64,000 nucleotides of DNA from Flavobacteriaceae bacterium GF1 (GTDB taxonomy: Bacteria; Bacteroidota; Bacteroidia; Flavobacteriales; Flavobacteriaceae). Made by a program: the position numbers and the translations under genes. The stretch is taken from assembly GCA_009797885.1 (NCBI GenBank), contig WNKP01000014.1, positions 1 to 64,000 of the forward strand, given 5' to 3'. Position 1 is the stretch's first letter. Each line of letters starts with the position of its first letter. Shown here piece by piece: positions 24,501-36,247 of this stretch. The notes below the pieces were generated by a model. It made no database searches. It was not told the origin of the DNA and saw only the letters and a list, made by a program, of their open reading frames with translations.

Positions 24501-26830
24501 GCGAATTTAGTTGTTCCGATGTGGGGGACAACACGGTGACCTTAAAAGTTACTGATGGCAGTAGGAACTCCGACAATTGTACGGCAACGGTAACGATACG
24601 GGACACCACTTTTCCAACGGCAGTGTGCAGGGTGTTGGTGCAGCTCGAATTGGGCACTGATGGTACGACCACCTTGACACCTGACCTTCTGGACAACGGT
24701 TCCAGTGATAACTGCCCGATTTCGTTGAGTGTTTCCACGAGCAGCCTCACGACCGTTGGCCTACATACAGTGACCCTTACGGCGACAGATGACAGCAGCA
24801 ATACAAATACCTGCCAGTCCGTGGTCGCCATCGAGGATGGCACAGCTCCTACGGCGGCCTGCAAGAACACCACTGTACAATTGGACGCAGCAGGCAGTGC
24901 AACAATCTCTACATCAGACGTGGACAACAACTCTTCCGACAACAGTGGGACACTATCGCTTTCCCTGGACAAAACAAGCTTTGGCTGTTCCGATGTTGGC
25001 GACAACACGGTGACTCTAACAGTGGTTGATGGCAGCAGCAACACGGCCAGTTGCGAGGCTACGGTAACCATTGAGGACAAAATCCAGCCAACTGCCGTAT
25101 GTCAGGTAACGACACTCCAATTGGATACCGATGGCCAGGCTACACTGGAGGCCTCCCTTGTGGACGATGGTTCCAGCGATGGCTGCGGGAATGTTTTCCT
25201 AAGTGTGTCCCCTAACAACTTTACGGCCTTCGATATTGGTGCGAACACGGTGACCCTAACTGTGAGCGATTCCAATGGGAACGAAAACAGCTGCACCACC
25301 ACGGTGACCGTATTGGACAACACCACTCCTGTACCCATCTGTAAGGACATTACCGTACAACTGAACACCTTGGGCAACATAACGATATCCGCATCGGACA
25401 TCGACGACGGCTCTTACGACAACAGCGGTACGGTGTCGCTTTCCTTGAGCAGTACCAGTTTTGATTGCTCCGATCTGGGGGAAAGTACCGTGACCCTGAC
25501 CGTGGCCGATGGTAGTGGCAACTCGGCCAGTTGTGAAGCCACGGTGACCGTTGAGGACGTAACCCAACCGACAGTATCATGCCAGGCGGTGATGCTCCAA
25601 CTGGGCACGGGCGGAAGAGCTAGCCTGGATGCCATGCTCGTGGACAATGGTTCCAACGATGCCTGCGAGGTTGCCTCCCTAAACGTGACTCCAAACAGCT
25701 TTACGACCACGGACTTGGGTGCAAACGCAGTGACCCTGATGGTGACCGACAACAGTGGCAACATTGCAACCTGCCAGACCACGGTCACCGTGGTGGATGG
25801 CACGGCTCCCGCGGCCATTTGCCAGGACATTACCGTAGAACTGAATGTACTGAACAATGCAACGATTGCCATTTCGGACATCGACAACGGTTCATTTGAC
25901 AGTAATGGTGGTACCCTGTCCCTTGAACTGGATAAAGACACCTTTGCCTGTTCCGATGTGGGGGAGAACACAGTGACCCTTGCCGTGACCGACAATAGTG
26001 GGAACACGGCCAACTGCACCGCCACGGTAACAGTCCAGGATACAACCGCACCACTGGCCATTGTTACCAACAGCGGACCGATCTGTCAAGGCTCCACCTT
26101 ACAGCTGGAGGAAATAAGCAAATTGGGAACCTCTTGGTTATGGACCAGTAATGGGGATGCCGTATTCAATGACCCTACCCTACAAAACCCAGAGGTGACC
26201 AATGTCTCGGATGGGGAAGAGTTCGCCGTTAGCGTCGCCCTGGCCAATGGCTGTACCATTACCGGTACTACCACGGCCTTTATCCTAGAGGCTCCTGAAC
26301 TAGTGGTAGAGGGCGAACAGGGGTTCTGTACTTTGGAAAAGCACACGGTATCGGATTTGGCAGCTTCCGGTAATGGCACCCTTCACTGGTATCTGGGAAA
26401 AGGCGATACCGTGGAATTGGAAGGTGATGTTGATCTTGTTGATGGTACCGTCTATTACGGACTGTTGGAGGATAGTAATGGATGTACCTCCAATCTTGTT
26501 GCCGTGACGGTGAGGATTTCCATGCAGGATTGTGAAGAATCCCCGAAAGCGGACAGACTCGGCTTCTCCCCGAACGGCGATGGAATCAACGATACCTTTT
26601 CCATTTCATGGTTAAAAGACGATTACCCCAATTATATCATGTCGGTCTATGACCGTAACGGCACCCTGGTGTACCGAGGGAGCATAAGCACACCGGACTG
26701 GGATGGCAGTGCGGACCGGGGCGTTGTCCTGGGGGACGGCAAACTGCCCAACGGGGTATATTACTATACGATAGATTTCGGGGACGGGACCACGCCACAG
26801 GCCCAGGGAATTGTCTATCTGAACCGATAG
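3599..26830 (+). CDS. Giant secreted BspA/HYR-repeat adhesin with T9SS type B sorting domain
   Basis: The frame is open without interruption for 7743 residues. The ATG at 3599 is chosen because it starts a signal peptide ([17 protein letters not shown]) and is preceded by AAGAAGG. The open frame upstream uses a TTG at 3299 and looks non-coding, while the ATG at 3527 would give an overlong N-region. Order of parts: ten modules (about residues 18-4770), each with a conserved lead-in (TTWx[18 protein letters not shown]), 1-15 BspA-type/DUF285 repeats, a WDATLIGWH cap and HYR-type units. A tail of 34 HYR-like units follows (about 4770-7483), then a PKD/CHU-like linker and a gliding-motility C-terminal domain ([11 protein letters not shown] near 7655). 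By family knowledge this domain directs export by T9SS, type B, as in SprB. A role as a cell-surface adhesin is inferred. No sprF/porP homologue lies beside it. The gene looks richer in G+C than its flanks. Confidence 0.93.
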   Translation: MLTFFTFLLITTGLFAQGEFITTWNTTYPGTSEDNSITIPLTGTYDVDVGNDGTWDLFGETNATTVDITLYPNPKNNNINYTAGEIQLAIRNAASGAGNLTRIYFNNRNDRQKLLSVDQWGSSIAWSTMHRAFHGCTNVEVKATDAPDLGSVTNMGQMFSGCTKLRGTTGFSSWNTAHVTSMVGMFADASAFNGDISSWNTGSVTDMSWMFWNATAFDKDIGSWNTSNVTNMSNMFNGATAFDADIGSWETDNVADMSYMFSGATAFDQDMGSWNTSTVTTMRGLFQEATAFDQDIGSWNTGNVTIMDQLFYKATAFNGDIGSWNVAKVINMGAMFNGATTFNQDISSWNTINVTNMGGMFNGATAFNQSLGSWNVDKVTNMGSMFSGATAFDKNIGSWDVGNVINMGSMFSNATTFNQNIDSWETAKVTNMGSMFSGATAFNADIGLWDVGSVTNMQSMFSGATAFDQDIGSWNVVKVTNMSGMFDKATAFNTDISSWDVGSVTNMGSMFSGATAFNQNIGSWETASATNMQSMFSGASAFDQNLGNWDMGQLTAGGNMLDSSGLSLDNWDATLIGWHSQGFTNTVTIGASGLVYCAAGNERAEMTTFTFTGDTLPDTLPKAQCKATTIALNLNGTVTLPPALVDDDSFACGVSSLRVSPSSFTTTDLGTNEVILTVTDGNNKTSTCKTSVTVVGSTNSASVFVTTWNTTYSGTSNANSITIPAEGTYDVDLGNDGSYELFDQTDGTTIDVTAHGRTAGEIQVALRNAASGTGTLERIHFNNTGDKDKILSVDQWGSSISWSTMDSAFRGCTHLDVKATDVPDLANLTSLRLLFAGATAFNGDISSWNVTSVTNMAGMFWGASTFNQNIGSWNTANVTTMEGLFQGATAFDQNIGSWNVSKVTMMVSMFKGAKSFDQNIGAWNTGSVLLMGSMFQGASAFDQDLGDWNLQTLLSGGDMLSGSGLSTTNWDNTLIGWHRKGFTNTPTIGASGLVYCQAGSERAALTLNITGDHAERTPPTVACKATSEFQLGTSSTATLTTDLVETSSSDACGIASRSLSRSNFTTADLGVHTVTLTVTDGNGNTNTCQTMVNVVAYPTSIFVTTWNATSSITIPAQGTYDVDLGNDGTYELQNQSGAITVNVSSYGYTPGKIQLGIRNASSGNGTLDRIYFSNSIQANRDKILSVDQWGSSISWSTMKDAFRLCTKLDVLATDAPDLSKVTDTSYMFGGCTSLKGNTSFSTWDVSNVTDMTAMFNQATVFDQSLGNWDMGQVTNGSSMLNSSGISGENWDATLIGWHGQYFTNTPEIGAHRLVYCKAADERELLILHSLNITGDEKNSTPPTARCKDKVILQLDASGTASLTTDQVDNGSSSTCGISILRLSQSNFTSSDVGVKTITLTARDNTTPVSWLSSCTTQVHVLDLPTTPFIATWGTRESGTSGSNSITIPATGTYDVDLGNDGTYELSDQYGSTTIDVTQYGYSAGDIQVALRNASSGEGTLSRIYFNNGGDKQKLISVDQWGSSISWSSMEDAFNGCLNLEVKATDAPDLSKVTDMSGMFKWCMSLKGKTGFSTWNTSNVTDMEAMFAHAYTFNGDIGSWNTAKVYNMKSMFWSARTFNQNLGNWDLGQLIGGIDMFSNSGLSVENWDATLIGWHGQYFTNDPSIGASGLVYCEAGTQRDALTLYVYGDSAETTKPTAVCKDVEVILSPAGTATMEASLVDNGSSDTCGTVSFEVSNGSGTAVTERTFTTSHIGENTVTLTVIDPNGNTETCEPTVTVIDHATRVFVTTWDTTKPGTSKSSSITIPATGTYDVDLGHDGTYELSNQTGTITIDLSTIQGYSPGEIKVALWNANSGTGTLERIHFNNSGDRQKLLSVDQWGGGISWSTMEGAFHGCTNLDIKATDAPDLDKVTSLSNMFNGCTTLTGTTDFSTWNTANVTNMTGMFNGASTFDQDIGPWNTSKVTMMQSMFFGATAFNQEIGSWNTGNVIIMQSMFFGATAFDQDIGSWDTDNVKNMSWMFAGASAFNQNIGSWNTSSATQMGGMFVSASSFDQNLGDWDLRQLTNGVDMLDGSGLSMDNWDATLIGWHRQYFTNTPTIGASGLVYCKAGTERAALTLNITDDIMENTPPTAKCLQALTLRLDIYGAASLTTDIVDNGSSDVCGDVSLGLSQSSFTASDLGENIITLTVTDNTSKTSTCNTTVTILDLPPDLFVTTWDTTKPGFSDRNFITIPVEGTYDVDVGNDGTYDLTDQIGPTTINVTNYPNPATGTNYTAGKIQLALRNAASNSGDLTRIRFSPFEADDRLKLLSVEQWGNDIPWSTMEQAFFGCNNLEINAVDAPDLSNLTHMGLMFASCSALKGTEYFDTWNTARVTDMGSMFLGATDFNSDIGSWNTGKVINMVNMFSNAASFDQDIGSWDTSRVTNMHQMFYGASAFNGNIGSWNVVQVEDMAYMFYDADAFNQDIGSWNVVQVEDMAYMFYGAGAFDQNIGSWNTGNVTDMRLMFRDAITFDQNIGSWNTSSVTNMRSMFLYAGAFDQNLGHWDMGQVTSGAAMLNNSGLSGINWDATLMGWYNQGFTNTPTIGAVGLVYCKAATQRAALTLNITGDSADTTLPEALCQQTLTLQLGTDGTASLTTDLVDDGSNDTCGIASLGLSQYNFTTDDLGVNTVTLTVTDNLDQVSTCESTVTVVDHPIKLFITTWDTTKSGTSDENFITIPAEGKYDVDVGNDGTYDLTDQTGTTIIDVTKYTNPTTGTNYTAGEIQLVLRDAVSGNGTLSRIHFNNTGDSQKLLSVDQWGSSISWSTMESAFQGCSNLDVEAIDVPNLASVTNMSGMFGGCTSLEGTANFDTWNTSGVTDMSFMFSDASAFNQDISSWDTGKVTSMNFMFAAATAFNGSIGSWNTNSVTNMNYVFFQATAFNQNLGDWYMGKVSNGTGMLNSSGLSVANWDATLIGWHAQGFTNTPIIGASGLVYCTAGAKRAALTLNITGDRAETVPPSANCVQEVTLHLGTNGMSTLTTNLVDDGSSDACGDVDLKVFDDNGDAVYTRTFTTAELGAHTVTLTATDPNGNTDYCEATVTVEDPASVFITTWNTNKTGTSNGNSITIPAIGTYDVDLGNDGIYDLFDQTGTTTINVTTYGHTTGEIQVALRNATSGTGTLTRIHFNNTGDKQKLLSVDQWGNGIAWSTMSGAFYGCTYLEVKATDAPDLGNVMDMSQMFQGATSFDGDIGSWNTAKVTTMANMFYGATAFNQNIGSWNTSNVTWMDGMFYFATAFNQDIGSWNTSSVSDMHYMFWNATAFDQNIGSWNTSKVTRMEGMFFRATAFNQNIGSWNTSSVTDMAAMFGNASTFDQNIGSWNTGEVIDMASMFSYASVFNQDIGSWNTGKVTDMTSMFSYASVFNQNIGSWNTGKVTSMQNMFSSAGDFDQNLKDWNLGQLSNGVSGGGGMLNGSGLSMDNWDATLIGWHTRGFTNTPTIGTSGLVYCKAAAERAAMKFNFTGDSQKNTKPTALCQSALTLRLGTDGTANLTTDFVDIGSNDACGISRSLSQSSFTAAHLGTETVTLTVTDPVGNTETCETMVTVETGTSVFVTSWDTTKSDTSSGTITIPALGTYDVDLGNDGTYELLNQRGTITVDVTNTNYKDPDGNNYSAGEIQVALRNAAYGSGTLDGIQFNNTGDRQKLLSVDQWGSNIYWSSMASAFYGCTNLEIKATDAPNLGGVTDMSSMFRGATALNGDIGSWDTSNVKDMSYMFALASAFNGDIGSWNTAQVTNMKLMFTNASTFNANIGPWDTGNVTDMYGMFGYASTFNQNIGSWNTGQVTDMYGMFGYASTFNQNIGSWNTGQVTDMSYMFHGATAFNGNLSSWNTANVTTMTDMFYGATAFDENLGSWNTANVTTMANMFYGATAFNGNLNSWNTAKVTTMANMFYGATAFNGNIASWNTASVIDMSSMFYGASAFNRDIGSWNTSKVNNMSAMFAYVSAFNQDIGLWNTSSVINMSGIFRNATSFNGNLSSWNTHSVTNMVGMFWNASAFDQNLGAWDLGQVTYGTNMLDNSGLSVTNWDNTLIGWNNQGFTNNVTIGASSLTYCTATTQRSALISRGFNITGDSAETTSPTATCHQTVLLQLDKTGTAILTTDLMDNGSSDACGNVTFSLSKSSFTGADLGENRVTLTVTDPNGNTNTCHALVVLDDQWSPNAGCKDITVQLDATGSVTIAASDIDDNSSDNAGTISFSVNKDTFNCSDVRQNSVILTVTDEVGNMATCAGRVTVEDKTLPMASCKAAAIQLGINGTASLAVDLVDNGSSAICGGSVSLNLSQSSFTSTDLGANTVTLTVLDSKGSTKTCETTVTVMDPDTFVTTWDTTKFGSSDSNSIIIPASGTYDVDLGNDGSYELTGQTTTIEIDVTTKGYQAGEIQVALRNTSDSGSLERIHFNYTGDPQKLLSVDQWSSSISWTTMAGAFWGCTNMDILASDTPDLSQVGSMKQMFASCTSLKGTTSFSAWNTSNVTTMRFMFSGASLFNENIGSWNTSKVTDMGYMFSAASTFDQDIGSWNTDNVTDMRYMFTSASAFNSNIGLWNTTSVTNMSAMFSGATNFNTDIGSWNTASVTSMNQMFWEATVFEQDIGLWNTSSVTNMYGMFYGATAFNGNIDLWNTGNVTTMDSMFYSATSFNQNIGSWNTGSVTDMGQMFSGASAFDQDLGEWDLGALTSLQGITGGINMLKNSGLSVANWDATLIGWHTKGYHDASKFPNFPAIGADGLVYCRARAQRAAFANITGDSLSDADPEAKCQIVTLQLGTEGTATLTTDLVDKGSDGCGISLSLSETSFGITHLGANIVTLTVSDGSTSDTCTAIVTVVDKMLPTPNCQNVTVELNTSGSATITTSDVDNGSSDNSGSVSLALDKTSFSCSDVGDNTVTLIVIDGSSNSDHCTATVTVQDKLQPTAACKTAVEIELGTDGTAALTTNAVDDGSSDNCSISLSLSETSFDASHLGANTVTLTVGDGSNTATCTTAVTVVDKIIPTPSCQDITVELNTSGSATIATSDIDNSSSDNSGSVSLSLDKTSFGCSDMGDNTVTLTVSDSSSNSDSCTATVTVQDKIQPTATCKTAVEIELGTNGTAILTTEDVDDGSNDNCSVSLGLSDTSFDASHFGDNTVTLTVTDGSSNSKSCTATVSVVDNIVPTPSCRDNTVELSAAGSATITTTDIDNGSSDNSGTFVTLSLDTTSFDCSDVGNNTVTLTVTDGSSNTNSCTATVTVQDKIQPTATCNTSVEIELGTDGTATLTTDLVDNGSSDNCPVSMNVSQNSFTSVGTHTVILTVNDGSKNTNSCSATVSVVDKIVPTPVCKNTSVELSAAGSATITTTDIDNGSSDNSGTIIALYLNETSFGCSDVGSNTVTLTATDGSGNTNSCTATVTVEDKIQPTATCKTSVEIELGTNGTATLATNAINDGSNDNCPISLGLSQTSFDTTRLGANTVTLTVDDGSNTATCSTTVTVVDKILPTPGCRDITVELNTSGSATITTSDIDNGSSDNSGTVSLSLDETSFGCSDVGENTVTLTVTDDSGKSAYCTATVTVEDKLQPTATCKTAVEIELGTDGTATLTTDDVDDGFDDNCPISLELSQTSFGSTHLGANTVTLTVGDGSNTATCTTTVTVVDKIVPTSGCQDITVELNTSGSATITTSDIDNGSSDNSGVVSLSLDETSFGCSDVGDNTVTLTVSDGSNNTATCAATVTVEDKIQPTATCKTSVEIELGTNGTATLTTNAIDNGSSDNCPISLGLSQASFGTTHLGANTVTLTVSDGSNTVTYSATVTVVDKIVPTPSCQEITVELNTSGSATIATSDIDNGSSDNSGVVSLSLDETSFGCSDVGDNTVTLTVTDGSGNSDSCTATVTVEDKIQPTATCKTSLEIELGTNGMATLATNAMDDGSNDNCPISLELSQTSFGNTHLGANTVTLTVTDGSNTDSCTTTVTVVDKIVPTPGCKDFTVELNASGSATITTVDIDNGSSDNSGTILLSLDETSFGCSDIGENTVTLMVTDGSGNSDSCTATVTVEDKLQPTATCKTSVEIELGTNGTATLATNAIDNGSSDNCPISLGLSQASFDTAHLGANTVTLTVGDGSNTATCTTTVTVVDKILPTPSCQDITLELDASGSAAIATTDIDNGSSDNSGMVSLSLDKTSFGCSDVGSNRVTLTVGDGSGNSDSCTAAVMVEDKIQPTALCKVLVQLELGTNGTATLTTDDVNDGSSDNCPISLGLSETNFTTVGIHTITLTVTDNSNNTNTCQSVITVEDGTIPTAACKDTTIQLDASGNVTIATTDIDNGSFDNSGTVSLSLDTTSFDCSDMGNHTVTLTATDGSGNSDSCLATVTVQDKVAPTALCKGATVQLDAAGSATIVTSDIDDGSSDTCGGVSANVFPDIFTAVGTHTVTLRVIDGSNNTENCITTVTVTDNMAPTAACKDVTVQLDTTGSATISPLDIDNGSYDNSGTTVTLSLDKTSFACSDLGQNTVTLTVTDGSSNSANCETTVAVEDKSAPTALCKASVEIELGNDGTASLTTTLVDGGSGDNCPISLGLSETSFGTTHLGANTVTLTVTDGGGNTNSCTCTVSVVDKIAPVPSCQDITVELDAAGDATITTSDIDNSSSDNSGTVSLSLDTTNFDCSDVGDNTVTLTVTDGSSNTNTCMAAVTVEDKIQPTAECQVTTLQLDTTGTASLTANLVDNGSSDTCGSVSLNVSTSNFMASDLGMNTVTLTVTDPHGNQNSCTTTVTVEDKIVPTPVCQNIIVELDALGSTTITTTDIDNGSSDNSVNTLSLSLDKTGFGCSDVGANTVTLTVTDGSSNSDSCTATVTVEDKIQPTALCKASVEIELDTIGIATLTTNEVDSGSSDNCPISLELSKTSFSTAHLGANSVTLTVTDDGNAATCITTVTVVDKILPAPGCQDISVELNASGSATITTADIDNGSFDNSGTVALSLDKSEFSCSDVGDNTVTLKVTDGSRNSDNCTATVTIRDTTFPTAVCRVLVQLELGTDGTTTLTPDLLDNGSSDNCPISLSVSTSSLTTVGLHTVTLTATDDSSNTNTCQSVVAIEDGTAPTAACKNTTVQLDAAGSATISTSDVDNNSSDNSGTLSLSLDKTSFGCSDVGDNTVTLTVVDGSSNTASCEATVTIEDKIQPTAVCQVTTLQLDTDGQATLEASLVDDGSSDGCGNVFLSVSPNNFTAFDIGANTVTLTVSDSNGNENSCTTTVTVLDNTTPVPICKDITVQLNTLGNITISASDIDDGSYDNSGTVSLSLSSTSFDCSDLGESTVTLTVADGSGNSASCEATVTVEDVTQPTVSCQAVMLQLGTGGRASLDAMLVDNGSNDACEVASLNVTPNSFTTTDLGANAVTLMVTDNSGNIATCQTTVTVVDGTAPAAICQDITVELNVLNNATIAISDIDNGSFDSNGGTLSLELDKDTFACSDVGENTVTLAVTDNSGNTANCTATVTVQDTTAPLAIVTNSGPICQGSTLQLEEISKLGTSWLWTSNGDAVFNDPTLQNPEVTNVSDGEEFAVSVALANGCTITGTTTAFILEAPELVVEGEQGFCTLEKHTVSDLAASGNGTLHWYLGKGDTVELEGDVDLVDGTVYYGLLEDSNGCTSNLVAVTVRISMQDCEESPKADRLGFSPNGDGINDTFSISWLKDDYPNYIMSVYDRNGTLVYRGSISTPDWDGSADRGVVLGDGKLPNGVYYYTIDFGDGTTPQAQGIVYLNR
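3650..17900 (+). repeat. Ten BspA/DUF285 leucine-rich modules with 75-bp unit repeats
   Basis: Modules begin near 3650, 5700, 6897, 7878, 8948, 10228, 11681, 12842, 14342 and 16648. Each holds tandem 25-residue units of the form GSWNTxxVTxMxxMFxxAxxFNxxI (75 bp). Counting by eye gives 15, 4, 1, 2, 5, 7, 3, 8, 12 and 8 full units, about 65 in all. Each module closes with an irregular unit (GxWDxGQ, then WDATLIGWH and LVYC) and a three-cysteine HYR-type domain. Module 9 is followed by three HYR units (about 15.9-16.64 kb) instead of one. Some neighbouring units are nearly identical, for example those around 14985-15135. Confidence 0.9.
17908..26046 (+). repeat. Tandem array of 34 HYR/Ig-like units in two alternating types
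   Basis: Each unit is about 80 residues (roughly 239 bp) and ends in [18 protein letters not shown]. Odd units (type A) carry [15 protein letters not shown], a cysteine in SSDNCP or SSDTCG, and none in the SFGTTHLG loop. Even units (type B) carry [13 protein letters not shown], serine in SSDNSG, and a cysteine in SFGCSDVG. The alternation holds for all 34 units. Units about 480 bp apart are the most similar, so the copied unit looks like an A-B pair. Exceptions seen are a Tyr codon at 20993-20995 replacing the last cysteine of unit 13, and an extra cysteine in unit 23. Confidence 0.9.
26552..26830 (+). other. T9SS type B (gliding motility-associated) C-terminal sorting domain
   Basis: The last ~92 codons encode [17 protein letters not shown], then a [17 protein letters not shown] block, WDGS and [12 protein letters not shown], and end in QGIVYLNR. 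This is the CHU_C/TIGR04131-type domain. In gliding flavobacteria such domains target proteins to the type IX system with help from a PorP/SprF-like partner. It directly follows a region with [10 protein letters not shown] and GCTITGTTT typical of PKD-like linkers in such proteins. Confidence 0.92.
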
Positions 26831-27210
26831 ACAGAAAATACAAGGGCAACACAGAATAAAGGTTAGCTTAAGACATTGGAAGGTCCTGTTTGGCCGCTAT
26901 TTAGGCAACACATTCAAAGGGCGTCCCGACAACAGGGATGTACCCTACCAAAGTTAAGAACGAAGTTTTGGGTATTACCAATGGGACGGCCACTGCATTC
27001 AGAAAAGAAGGGAACCCATCGCAAACTAGGATTTAAGCCCTATCCCAGACGATATGTATGTTGTGAGTTTTTTGAATTGTGCCAAAATCAAGGTATACCC
27101 CATATAACAAGATGGAATATTTTCATGTGTTGAATACACGTAAAACATGGGTTCACAACCAGTTAAACAATTTTTTGTACATTGGAATACGTAACCAATA
27201 CTTTTTTCAA
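26831..27210. other. Intergenic region downstream of the giant gene
   Basis: This 380-bp gap has no credible gene. Short plus-strand frames have no family resemblance. No strong terminator hairpin with a T-run is visible directly after the giant gene. A T-rich stretch (TACTTTTTTC, about 27199-27208) precedes the next start but misses the TAnnTTTG consensus. Confidence 0.5.
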
Positions 27211-27645
27211 ATGACAAATCAAACAGTAAAACCACCCATTTGGTTTTGGGTGGTAAGTATATTCGCATTTTTGTGGAATCTGGTCGGGGTTTATAGTTAC
27301 TTGAATTCAAAATTAAACCAAGTAGCCATGTTGGAAGCCATGACCCAAGAACAACGTGAACTTTTTGAAGGCATCCCAGCCTGGGCTACAGCGGCCTTTG
27401 CCATAGCCGTTTTTTCAGGGGCAATTGCCTCCATTGGACTATTGATACGTAAAAAATGGGCCAAACCATTATTTATATTATCATTATTGGCCGCAGTACT
27501 ACAATTTATCAATTGGTTGTTTCTTCAAAATGCCGGTGAGGTGTATGGAGGTCAGGCCTATGTAATGCCCGTTTTAGTTGTAGTCATTGGAATTTTACTG
27601 ATTCTCTTTTCCAAACGTTCCATTGCGAAGGGGTGGTTGAAATAA
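27211..27645 (+). CDS. Small four-helix membrane protein
   Basis: The 144-residue product starting MTNQTVKPPIWFWV has about four hydrophobic segments, near residues 9-30, 52-74, 79-99 and 112-132, separated by short charged loops (MTQEQREL, IRKKWAKP). It ends in the basic tail SKRSIAKGWLK. I know similar unnamed membrane proteins from flavobacteria but no established function. An upstream in-frame ATG at 27079 would add 44 residues of low-complexity, non-membrane sequence and is less likely. It is followed directly by a terminator shared with the convergent DUF3467 gene. Confidence 0.8.
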   Translation: MTNQTVKPPIWFWVVSIFAFLWNLVGVYSYLNSKLNQVAMLEAMTQEQRELFEGIPAWATAAFAIAVFSGAIASIGLLIRKKWAKPLFILSLLAAVLQFINWLFLQNAGEVYGGQAYVMPVLVVVIGILLILFSKRSIAKGWLK

Positions 27646-27672
27646 AACCCTTCCCTTCTTACAACAAAAAAT

Positions 27673-27708
27673 AAAAAAGGCCCTGATAACAAATCAGGGC
27701 CTTTTTTT
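27673..27708. terminator. Bidirectional intrinsic terminator
   Basis: GGCCCTGA (27679-27686) pairs with TCAGGGCC (27694-27701) around the loop TAACAAA, flanked by A6 on the left and T7 on the right. It therefore terminates both the plus-strand membrane-protein gene and the minus-strand rpoBC-DUF3467 transcript. The stop codon of the DUF3467 gene lies inside its T-run. Confidence 0.9.
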
Positions 27709-28018
27709 ATGCTTCTCCCGTAGGACCAAAATTCAATGGTATGGGAGGTTGTTCATAATCCTTAATTGTTCCATGCGCCTTTTCGAACCTATTCACATTA
27801 TCGTTAAGTGCCTTTAGGAACTTTTTAGCATGCTGTGGTGTCAATACAATTCTGCTTTTCACCTTTGCTTTTGGTGCTCCTGGCATCATACTGATAAAAT
27901 CCACTACAAATTCAGATACAGAATGGTTAATAATGGCCAGATTGGAATAAATTCCTTCTGCCGTCTTCTCATCCAGTTCTATATTAATCTGTTTTTGATT
28001 TTGGTTCTTTTCAGCCAT
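27707..28018 (-). CDS. DUF3467 domain protein
   Basis: The 103-residue protein carries the DUF3467 pattern: ELDEKTAEGIYSNLAII, then SEFVVDFISMMPG and KVKSRIVLTPQHAKKFL. The family has no known function. It begins 5 bp after the rpoC stop and ends in the terminator, so it is the last gene of the rpoBC transcript. This linkage to rpoC is common in Bacteroidota and suggests a role tied to transcription, though that is inference. Confidence 0.92.
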   Translation of the reverse strand: MAEKNQNQKQINIELDEKTAEGIYSNLAIINHSVSEFVVDFISMMPGAPKAKVKSRIVLTPQHAKKFLKALNDNVNRFEKAHGTIKDYEQPPIPLNFGPTGEA

Positions 28019-28023
28019 GTTTT

Positions 28024-31000
28024 TTAGAATTTGAACTCTTCCTTGCGCGCCATAATTTCATCATATTCCTCTTTTGAGCCGACAATGATGCTATCATAAT
28101 CACGCATACCCGTACCTGCAGGAATTTTATGTCCAACAATGACATTCTCCTTTAAACCTTCCAACGTATCCACTTTACCGCTTACGGCAGCCTCGTTCAA
28201 TACTTTGGTGGTTTCTTGGAAGGACGCTGCAGAAATGAACGACTTGGTCTGTAAGGATGCTCTGGTAATTCCCTGAAGAATCGGTGTTGCCGTAGCCGCA
28301 ACCGCATCCCGGGCAGTTACCAAGGTTTTGTCCGAACGTTTCAACAGTGAATTTTCATCCCTCAAATCCCTGGCAGAAATAATCTGTCCTGCTTTTAAGC
28401 TTTCGGAATCCCCGGAGTCCTCGACTACTTTTTTACCAAAAATTTCATCGTTCTCCCTAATAAAGTCATCCTTGTGCACGAGTTGATTCTCCAAGAAAAT
28501 GGTATCACCGGCATCTTCAATACGGACTTTACGCATCATCTGCCGTACAACCACTTCAAAGTGTTTATCATTGATTTTTACACCTTGTAGTCGGTATACC
28601 TCTTGAACTTCGTTTACCAAATATTGTTGAACTGCCGATGGTCCTTTGATGGCCAAAATATCCTCAGGGGTAATGGAACCGTCGGATAATGGCATTCCTG
28701 CCCGTACATAATCGTTCTCTTGAACCAATATTTGGTTTGAAAGTTTCACCAAGTATTTCTTGACTTCGCCCAATTTGGACTCGATGATGATTTCACGGTT
28801 TCCACGTTTGATCTTACCAAAGGATACCACTCCATCAATTTCGGAGACCACAGCCGGATTTGAAGGGTTACGCGCTTCAAACAACTCGGTTACCCTTGGA
28901 AGACCACCGGTGATATCCCCTGCCTTGGCGGACTTACGCGGAATCTTAACCAAAATCTTACCCTCACCGATCTTTTCCCCATCATCAACCATAATATGGG
29001 AGCCAACAGGAAGGTTGTATGATCTTAGTGTTTCACCTTTTCCATCCTTAATCAATAAGGTAGGTATCAACTTTTTGTTCCTAGACTCGGAAATCACCTT
29101 TTCCTGGAATCCTGTCTGTTCGTCAATCTCTACTTGATAAGTGACACCTTGTTCGATATTCTCATAGGCAATGGCTCCCGTGAACTCGGAAACGATTACA
29201 CCATTATAGGGATCCCACTGACAAAGCACATCCCCACTACTGATCTTAGCTCCATTTTTCACGAATAATTGGGAACCATAAGGAATGTTATTGGTACTTA
29301 GCGTAATACCCGTTTTCTCATCAACAATCTTGATTTCAGATGTCCTTGAGATAACGATATTTGCCTTTTCACCCTCACTGTTCTGGCCAACAACGGTTCT
29401 CAAATCCTCAATTTCGGCAACACCATCAAATTTGGCTTCCAGCTTGCTTTCCTCAGAAATGTTTCCTGCAATACCACCTACGTGGAACGTACGCAATGTT
29501 AACTGTGTACCAGGTTCACCAATGGATTGGGCAGCTACAACACCTACGGCTTCGCCTCGTTGAACCATTTTATTGGTCGCGAGGTTCCTACCATAACATT
29601 TTGCACAAATCCCTTTGGATGCCTCACATGTCAATGGAGAGCGAACCTCAATTTTTTCAATTGGGGAAGCCTCTACCTTCCTTACTTCAACCTCGGTAAT
29701 TTCCTGACCGGCGGAAATAAGCAATTCTTCATTCAAGGGATTGTAGACATCATGCAATGAAACCCTACCTAAAATTCGTTCACCAAGGGTTTCAACGATT
29801 TCCTCGTTCTTTCGTAGTGGAGTAACCTCGATACCACGGAGTGTTCCACAATCTTCAATGTTGATAATCACATCTTGGGAAACATCGACCAAGCGGCGTG
29901 TTAAATATCCGGCATCTGCAGTTTTTAAAGCAGTATCTGCAAGACCTTTACGCGCACCGTGTGTGGAGATGAAGTACTCCAAAATGGATAATCCCTCCTT
30001 AAAGTTGGAGAGAATTGGGTTTTCGATGATCTCTCCGCCTCCTGCAGTGGATTTTTTGGGCTTGGCCATCAAACCACGCATCCCTGTCAACTGGCGAATC
30101 TGTTCTTTGGAACCCCTTGCCCCGGAATCCAACATCATATACACCGAATTGAATCCTTGCTGATCTTCACGAATTCGCTTCATGGCCAGTTCGGTCAACA
30201 TGGCATTTGTTGAGGTCCAAACATCAATCACCTGATTGTAACGTTCGTTATTGGTGATAAGTCCCATGTTATAGTTCATCATGATGCCGTCTACCTGATC
30301 GTTGGCATCGGATATCATTTCATGCTTTTCAGCAGGGATAATAATATCGCCCAAACTAAAGGACAATCCACCCTTAAAGGCAAATTGATAGCCCATGGTC
30401 TTGATCTTATCCAAAAATGCAGCTGTTCTGGGTACATCCGTAACGGCCAAAATATCCCCAATAATGCTACGTAGCGCTTTTTTGGTCAATACTTGATTAA
30501 TGAAACCTGCTTCCTCAGGAACTTCTTGATTGAACAACACCCTACCAACAGTGGTCTCAATAATTTGATTTACCAATTCCCCTTCTTCATTAAAGTCTTT
30601 TGTACGTACTTTAATGCTTGCATTCAAATCCACTTTCTTTTCATTGAAAGCAATTTCAACTTCCTCTGGTGAGTAGAAGGTCAATCCCTCTCCTTTTACC
30701 GTAACCTCGTCATCGGAAAGGCGCTTTTTTGTCATATAGTACAATCCCAAAACCATATCCTGGGAAGGAACCGCAATGGGAGACCCATTAGCAGGGTTCA
30801 AGATATTTTGGGAGGCCAGCATCAATAACTGCGCTTCCAAAACAGCTTCCGGTCCAAGGGGCAAGTGTACTGCCATCTGATCACCATCGAAATCCGCATT
30901 AAATGCAGTACAGGCCAATGGGTGCAAACGTATGGCCTTACCCTCTATAAGTTTGGGCTGGAACGCTTGGATTCCCAATCTGTGCAATGTGGGGGCCCTA

Positions 31001-32322
31001 TTCAACAGCACGGGGTGCCCTTTGATCACATTGTCCAATATGTCCCAAACAACCGGTTCCTTTTTGTCTATTATCTTCTTGGCGGATTTTACGGTTTTTA
31101 CGATACCCCTTTCTATCAATTTTCGGATTACAAAAGGTTTGTAAAGCTCCGCCGCCATATCTTTTGGAAGACCACATTCATACAGGTTCATTTCCGGGCC
31201 CACGACAATCACGGAACGTGCCGAGTAATCCACACGTTTACCCAATAGGTTTTGACGGAAACGGCCTTGTTTTCCCTTTAGGGAATCTGAAAGGGATTTC
31301 AATGGTCTGTTTGATTCCGTTTTGACCGCAGAAGCTTTTCTTGTATTGTCAAACAAGGAATCCACGGACTCTTGGAGCATACGTTTTTCGTTCCTTAGAA
31401 TCACTTCCGGAGCTTTGATTTCCATCAAACGCTTCAAACGATTGTTTCGGATGATTACTCTGCGATACAGGTCATTTAAGTCGGAAGTAGCGAAACGACC
31501 TCCGTCCAAAGGAACCAAAGGACGTAATTCCGGTGGAATTACCGGAATGACCTTCATAATCATCCACTCGGGACGGTTTTCCCGGTTGTCCTGGGATTCC
31601 CTTAAAGCTTCAACAACCTGCAACCTTTTTAAGGCTTCGGTCTTACGCTGCTTTGAAGTTTCCGTATTGGCTTTATGCCTTAATTCGTAGGACAGTTGTT
31701 CCAAATCGATTCTTGAGAGCAAATCGATTAAACATTCCGCGCCCATCTTGGCAATGAATTTATTGGGATCGGAATCTTCCAAATACTGGTTTTCAACTGG
31801 AATGGACTCCAATATATTGAGGTACTCCTCCTCGGTCAGGAAGTCCATTTTATTAATTTCCTCCCCTTCAGGACCTTTGGCAATACCGGGTTGGATGACC
31901 ACATAACGCTCATAATAAATAATCATGTCCAATTTCTTGGAAGGGAGTCCCAACAGATATCCGATCTTATTGGGCAGTGAGCGGAAATACCAAATATGGG
32001 CTACGGGAACCACCAAATTAATGTGGCCTACCCTATCCCTACGTACTTTCTTCTCAGTTACCTCAACCCCACAACGGTCACAAACAATGCCGCGGTAACG
32101 GATACGCTTATATTTTCCACAGGCACATTCGTAATCCTTAACAGGACCAAAAATACGCTCACAGAACAAGCCGTCCCTTTCTGGTTTGTGGGTGCGGTAG
32201 TTAATGGTTTCCGGTTTTAAAACCTCACCTCTGGACTCTGCCAAAATTGCTTCCGGGGAAGACAATCCTATAGAGATTTTATTGAACCTTTTTGGAGTAT
32301 TGTTATCTTTTAATCTAGCCAT
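28024..32322 (-). CDS. rpoC: RNA polymerase subunit beta'
   Basis: The 1432-residue beta' subunit forms the catalytic half of RNA polymerase with beta. Zinc-binding cysteines are present near the N-terminus ([20 protein letters not shown]) and in the second zinc site ([13 protein letters not shown]). The metal-binding active-site loop NADFDGDQM is intact, and the bridge-helix/trigger-loop region with [16 protein letters not shown] is normal. It lies 42 bp after rpoB in the same transcript. Confidence 0.99.
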   Translation of the reverse strand: MARLKDNNTPKRFNKISIGLSSPEAILAESRGEVLKPETINYRTHKPERDGLFCERIFGPVKDYECACGKYKRIRYRGIVCDRCGVEVTEKKVRRDRVGHINLVVPVAHIWYFRSLPNKIGYLLGLPSKKLDMIIYYERYVVIQPGIAKGPEGEEINKMDFLTEEEYLNILESIPVENQYLEDSDPNKFIAKMGAECLIDLLSRIDLEQLSYELRHKANTETSKQRKTEALKRLQVVEALRESQDNRENRPEWMIMKVIPVIPPELRPLVPLDGGRFATSDLNDLYRRVIIRNNRLKRLMEIKAPEVILRNEKRMLQESVDSLFDNTRKASAVKTESNRPLKSLSDSLKGKQGRFRQNLLGKRVDYSARSVIVVGPEMNLYECGLPKDMAAELYKPFVIRKLIERGIVKTVKSAKKIIDKKEPVVWDILDNVIKGHPVLLNRAPTLHRLGIQAFQPKLIEGKAIRLHPLACTAFNADFDGDQMAVHLPLGPEAVLEAQLLMLASQNILNPANGSPIAVPSQDMVLGLYYMTKKRLSDDEVTVKGEGLTFYSPEEVEIAFNEKKVDLNASIKVRTKDFNEEGELVNQIIETTVGRVLFNQEVPEEAGFINQVLTKKALRSIIGDILAVTDVPRTAAFLDKIKTMGYQFAFKGGLSFSLGDIIIPAEKHEMISDANDQVDGIMMNYNMGLITNNERYNQVIDVWTSTNAMLTELAMKRIREDQQGFNSVYMMLDSGARGSKEQIRQLTGMRGLMAKPKKSTAGGGEIIENPILSNFKEGLSILEYFISTHGARKGLADTALKTADAGYLTRRLVDVSQDVIINIEDCGTLRGIEVTPLRKNEEIVETLGERILGRVSLHDVYNPLNEELLISAGQEITEVEVRKVEASPIEKIEVRSPLTCEASKGICAKCYGRNLATNKMVQRGEAVGVVAAQSIGEPGTQLTLRTFHVGGIAGNISEESKLEAKFDGVAEIEDLRTVVGQNSEGEKANIVISRTSEIKIVDEKTGITLSTNNIPYGSQLFVKNGAKISSGDVLCQWDPYNGVIVSEFTGAIAYENIEQGVTYQVEIDEQTGFQEKVISESRNKKLIPTLLIKDGKGETLRSYNLPVGSHIMVDDGEKIGEGKILVKIPRKSAKAGDITGGLPRVTELFEARNPSNPAVVSEIDGVVSFGKIKRGNREIIIESKLGEVKKYLVKLSNQILVQENDYVRAGMPLSDGSITPEDILAIKGPSAVQQYLVNEVQEVYRLQGVKINDKHFEVVVRQMMRKVRIEDAGDTIFLENQLVHKDDFIRENDEIFGKKVVEDSGDSESLKAGQIISARDLRDENSLLKRSDKTLVTARDAVAATATPILQGITRASLQTKSFISAASFQETTKVLNEAAVSGKVDTLEGLKENVIVGHKIPAGTGMRDYDSIIVGSKEEYDEIMARKEEFKF

Positions 32323-32364
32323 GATCTACTTCAGCTATTTTGTTAAAATGTTCTCTTAAAATTC

Positions 32365-35300
32365 TTATTCTTCCAATCTAATATCCAGACCCAATCCCTT
32401 GAGTTCGTGCATCAATACATTGAAAGATTCTGGCAATCCAGGTTCTGGCATGGTCTCACCTTTTACGATGGACTCGTAGGTTTTGGCCCGTCCTATAACG
32501 TCATCCGATTTTACGGTCAAAATTTCGCGTAGGGTAGAAGAAGCACCATAGGCCTCCAATGCCCAAACCTCCATCTCACCAAATCGTTGGCCACCAAATT
32601 GTGCTTTACCGCCCAATGGTTGTTGCGTAATCAACGAGTATGGTCCAATGGAACGTGCGTGCATTTTGTCATCCACCATATGCCCTAGTTTAAGCATATA
32701 GATTACCCCAACGGTCGCTGCCTGGTCAAAGCGCTCACCTGTGCCACCGTCATACAAATAGGTATGACCAAAACGAGGCACACCGGCTTCGTCCGTAAAT
32801 CCATTGATTTCGTCCAAAGAAGCTCCATCAAAAATTGGTGTGGCGTATTTCCTGCCCAATTTTTGACCTGCCCAACCCAATACGGTTTCATAAATCTGAC
32901 CGATGTTCATTCGGGAAGGTACACCTAGCGGATTCAAAACAATATCGACAGGGGTACCATCTTCAAGGAAAGGCATATCTTCCTGACGTACGATACGTGC
33001 AACAATACCCTTATTCCCGTGGCGACCTGCCATTTTATCACCAACTTTAAGTTTGCGCTTTTTGGCGATATAGACTTTGGCCAGTTTCATGATTCCGGCA
33101 GGCAATTCATCTCCAACTGAAATGGTAAACTTGTCCCTCCTTAAACTTCCCTGAAGGTCGTTCAATTTGATTTTATAGTTATGCAACAAGTCATTGACCA
33201 AGGTGTTGGTTTTGTCATCCGTCGTCCACGTTCCACTGATCAAATGGGCAAAGTCATCCACCGAGTTCAGCATCTTTATGGTGTACTTCTTACCTTTTGG
33301 AAGAACTTCTTCACCAAGGTCGTTCTGTACTCCTTGAGAGGTTTTACCGTTTACCAAGGCAAACAGTTTTTCTACCAAAACGTCTTTTAGTTGCTGGAAT
33401 CTCACTTCATAGTCCATTTCCAACTTGGAAATGGCTTCCTTATCCTCAGAACGTTTTCGCTTATCCTTAATGGAGCGTGAGAACAATTTTTTGTCAATAA
33501 CCACTCCTCTAAGTGATGGTGAAGCCTTTAACGAGGCATCCTTTACATCACCGGCCTTATCTCCAAAAATGGCACGAAGCAATTTTTCCTCCGGCGTTGG
33601 ATCGGATTCCCCTTTTGGCGTAATCTTACCGATAAGGATATCCCCAGGTTTTACTTCCGCACCAATACGGATCATACCGTTTTCATCCAAATCCTTGGTA
33701 GCTTCCTCGGAAACGTTAGGGATATCGTTCGTCAACTCCTCGGCACCCAATTTGGTGTCCCTAACCTCCAATGCGTATTCATCTATATGAATAGAGGTAA
33801 AAATATCCTCCCGAACCACTTTTTCGGAGATTACGATGGCATCTTCAAAGTTATATCCTTTCCAGGGCATGAAAGCTACTTTCATGTTTCTTCCAAGGGC
33901 AAGTTCCCCGCTTTGCGTGGCATACCCTTCGCAGAGCACTTGGCCTTTTTGCACCTTATCCCCTTTTCGTACAATGGGTTTAAGGTTGATGGAAGTACCC
34001 TGGTTTGTCTTTCGGAACTTGATCAAGTCGTACGTTTTGGAGTCTTCTTCAAAACTGACCATCTTTTCTTCCTCGGACCTGGAATATTTAATAATGATTT
34101 TCTTGGCATCCACATAGTCAACAACACCGTCTTCCTCTGCATTAATCAATACCCTTGAATCCTTGGCAACCTGCCTTTCCAAACCGGTTCCCACAATGGG
34201 TGACTCTGGACGTAATAACGGAACGGCCTGGCGCATCATGTTGGACCCCATTAAAGCACGGTTTGCATCATCGTGCTCCAAGAAGGGAATCAAAGAGGCC
34301 GAAATGGACGCAATTTGATTTGGTGCTACGTCGGTATAGTTCACTTCGAAAGGTTCTACTACCGGGAAGTCACCTTCTTCACGCGCAATTACCTTGTCTC
34401 CGTCAATGGCTCCTGCGTCATTCAAAGGAATATTGGCCTGAGCTATTTTCATTCCTTCTTCCTCTTCCGCACTTAGGTACACATGCTCTTCAACGTTCAC
34501 CTTTCCATCAGCAACTTTTCTATATGGTGTTTCCAAGAAGCCCATCTGGTTCACTTTGGCAAAAACCGAAAGTGAAGAAATCAAACCAATATTCGGACCT
34601 TCAGGGGTTTCAATTGGACATAAACGCCCATAGTGGGTGTAATGCACGTCACGGACCTCAAATCCCGCCCTTTCCCTGGATAGACCACCCGGGCCAAGTG
34701 CGGATAACCTACGTTTATGGGTTATCTCTGCCAACGGATTGGTTTGGTCCATAAACTGGGATAGCTGGTTGGTACCAAAAAATGAGTTGATAACCGATGA
34801 TAAGGTTTTGGCATTGATCAAATCGATTGGTGTAAATACCTCGTTATCGCGAACATTCATTCGCTCCCGAATGGTACGCGCCATACGCGCCAAACCAACA
34901 CCAAACTGAGAGGATAACTGTTCACCAACCGTTCTTACCCTTCTGTTGGATAGGTGATCGATATCATCAATCTCCGCTTTGGAATTGATAAGTTCAATCA
35001 AATATTTGATAATGGTAATGATATCTTCCTTGGTCAATACCTGCTTGTCCATTCCAATATCAAGGCCCAATTTTTTGTTCATACGGTAACGGCCTACTTC
35101 CCCAAGATTATACCGTTGGTCGGAAAAGAACAATTTGTCTATGATTCCCCTAGCGGTCTCTTCATCTGGTGGTTCAGCATTACGCAATTGCCTGTAAATA
35201 TGTTCTACCGCTTCCTTTTCGGAGTTAGTGGGATCCTTTTGAAGCGTATTATGGATAATGGCATAATCCGACAGATTTGCATTTTCCTTGTGCAAAAGGA

Positions 35301-36177
35301 TGGTCTTTACATCTGCATCGATAATCTCATCAATATGCTCCTTTTCCAAAACGGTATCACGATCAAGGATAATCTCGTTTCGCTCAATGGAAACCACCTC
35401 GCCCGTATCTTCATCCACAAAATCCTCGTGCCAGGTATTCAGTACCCTCGCGGCCAACTTACGGCCCATTACCTTCTTCAATCCGGCTTTTGAGACTTTA
35501 ACCTCCTCCGAGAGGTCAAAAATTTCAAGGATGTCCTTATCACGTTCAAATCCTATGGCCCTGAATAAGGTGGTAACCGGTAATTTTTTCTTCCTATCGA
35601 TATAGGCGTACATTACGCTATTGATATCGGTGGCAAATTCGATCCATGAACCTTTAAAGGGAATTACCCTGGCGGAATACAGCTTAGTTCCGTTGGCATG
35701 GAAGGACTGTCCAAAGAACACTCCTGGAGAACGGTGCAACTGAGAAACCACCACACGTTCCGCCCCATTGATCACAAATGTTCCACTGGGTGTCATATAA
35801 GGGATGGTCCCCAAATAAACATCCTGTACAATGGTCTCAAAATCTTCATGTTCCGGGTCGGTACAGTATAGTTTTAGTCTAGCTTTTAAGGGTACGCTAT
35901 AGGTAAGACCGCGCTCAATACATTCTTGTATCGTATATCTTGGTGGGTCTATGAAATAATCCAAAAATTCCAATACGAATTGGTTGCGCGTGTCGGTAAT
36001 TGGAAAATTTTCCATGAAGGTATTGTACAAACCTTCGTTACCACGCTCATCCGATTTGGTTTCAAGTTGGAAAAAGTCTTGAAATGATTTTATTTGGATG
36101 TCCAAGAAATCCGGGTATTCCGGCATGTTCTTAGCGGTTGCAAAGTTTACTCTTTCTTCAGTCTTGTTAGTGAACAT
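32365..36177 (-). CDS. rpoB: RNA polymerase subunit beta
   Basis: The 1270-residue beta subunit starts at the ATG at 36177 ([12 protein letters not shown]); the adjacent in-frame TTG at 36180 is not needed. The rifampicin-binding cluster reads [12 protein letters not shown] and then [13 protein letters not shown]. The residues equivalent to E. coli D516, H526 and S531 are therefore wild type, which predicts sensitivity at the target. The conserved block [20 protein letters not shown] is present, and the C-terminus around [21 protein letters not shown] matches the family. It is separated from rplL by 126 bp containing a hairpin. Confidence 0.99.
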   Translation of the reverse strand: MFTNKTEERVNFATAKNMPEYPDFLDIQIKSFQDFFQLETKSDERGNEGLYNTFMENFPITDTRNQFVLEFLDYFIDPPRYTIQECIERGLTYSVPLKARLKLYCTDPEHEDFETIVQDVYLGTIPYMTPSGTFVINGAERVVVSQLHRSPGVFFGQSFHANGTKLYSARVIPFKGSWIEFATDINSVMYAYIDRKKKLPVTTLFRAIGFERDKDILEIFDLSEEVKVSKAGLKKVMGRKLAARVLNTWHEDFVDEDTGEVVSIERNEIILDRDTVLEKEHIDEIIDADVKTILLHKENANLSDYAIIHNTLQKDPTNSEKEAVEHIYRQLRNAEPPDEETARGIIDKLFFSDQRYNLGEVGRYRMNKKLGLDIGMDKQVLTKEDIITIIKYLIELINSKAEIDDIDHLSNRRVRTVGEQLSSQFGVGLARMARTIRERMNVRDNEVFTPIDLINAKTLSSVINSFFGTNQLSQFMDQTNPLAEITHKRRLSALGPGGLSRERAGFEVRDVHYTHYGRLCPIETPEGPNIGLISSLSVFAKVNQMGFLETPYRKVADGKVNVEEHVYLSAEEEEGMKIAQANIPLNDAGAIDGDKVIAREEGDFPVVEPFEVNYTDVAPNQIASISASLIPFLEHDDANRALMGSNMMRQAVPLLRPESPIVGTGLERQVAKDSRVLINAEEDGVVDYVDAKKIIIKYSRSEEEKMVSFEEDSKTYDLIKFRKTNQGTSINLKPIVRKGDKVQKGQVLCEGYATQSGELALGRNMKVAFMPWKGYNFEDAIVISEKVVREDIFTSIHIDEYALEVRDTKLGAEELTNDIPNVSEEATKDLDENGMIRIGAEVKPGDILIGKITPKGESDPTPEEKLLRAIFGDKAGDVKDASLKASPSLRGVVIDKKLFSRSIKDKRKRSEDKEAISKLEMDYEVRFQQLKDVLVEKLFALVNGKTSQGVQNDLGEEVLPKGKKYTIKMLNSVDDFAHLISGTWTTDDKTNTLVNDLLHNYKIKLNDLQGSLRRDKFTISVGDELPAGIMKLAKVYIAKKRKLKVGDKMAGRHGNKGIVARIVRQEDMPFLEDGTPVDIVLNPLGVPSRMNIGQIYETVLGWAGQKLGRKYATPIFDGASLDEINGFTDEAGVPRFGHTYLYDGGTGERFDQAATVGVIYMLKLGHMVDDKMHARSIGPYSLITQQPLGGKAQFGGQRFGEMEVWALEAYGASSTLREILTVKSDDVIGRAKTYESIVKGETMPEPGLPESFNVLMHELKGLGLDIRLEE

Positions 36178-36247
36178 CAATGGACAATTTTAATAGTGAA
36201 TTCTCAGTTGGGTCACGTATAACTTCATACGTTTCCATTAAACAGGC

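Noticed and set aside
26876-27133. Plus-strand ORF of 85 codons after the giant gene
   Set aside because: No family resemblance, no start signal and no conserved-looking structure.
34155-34754. Plus-strand ORF of 199 codons inside rpoB
   Set aside because: Antisense to a highly conserved gene and without recognisable protein features.
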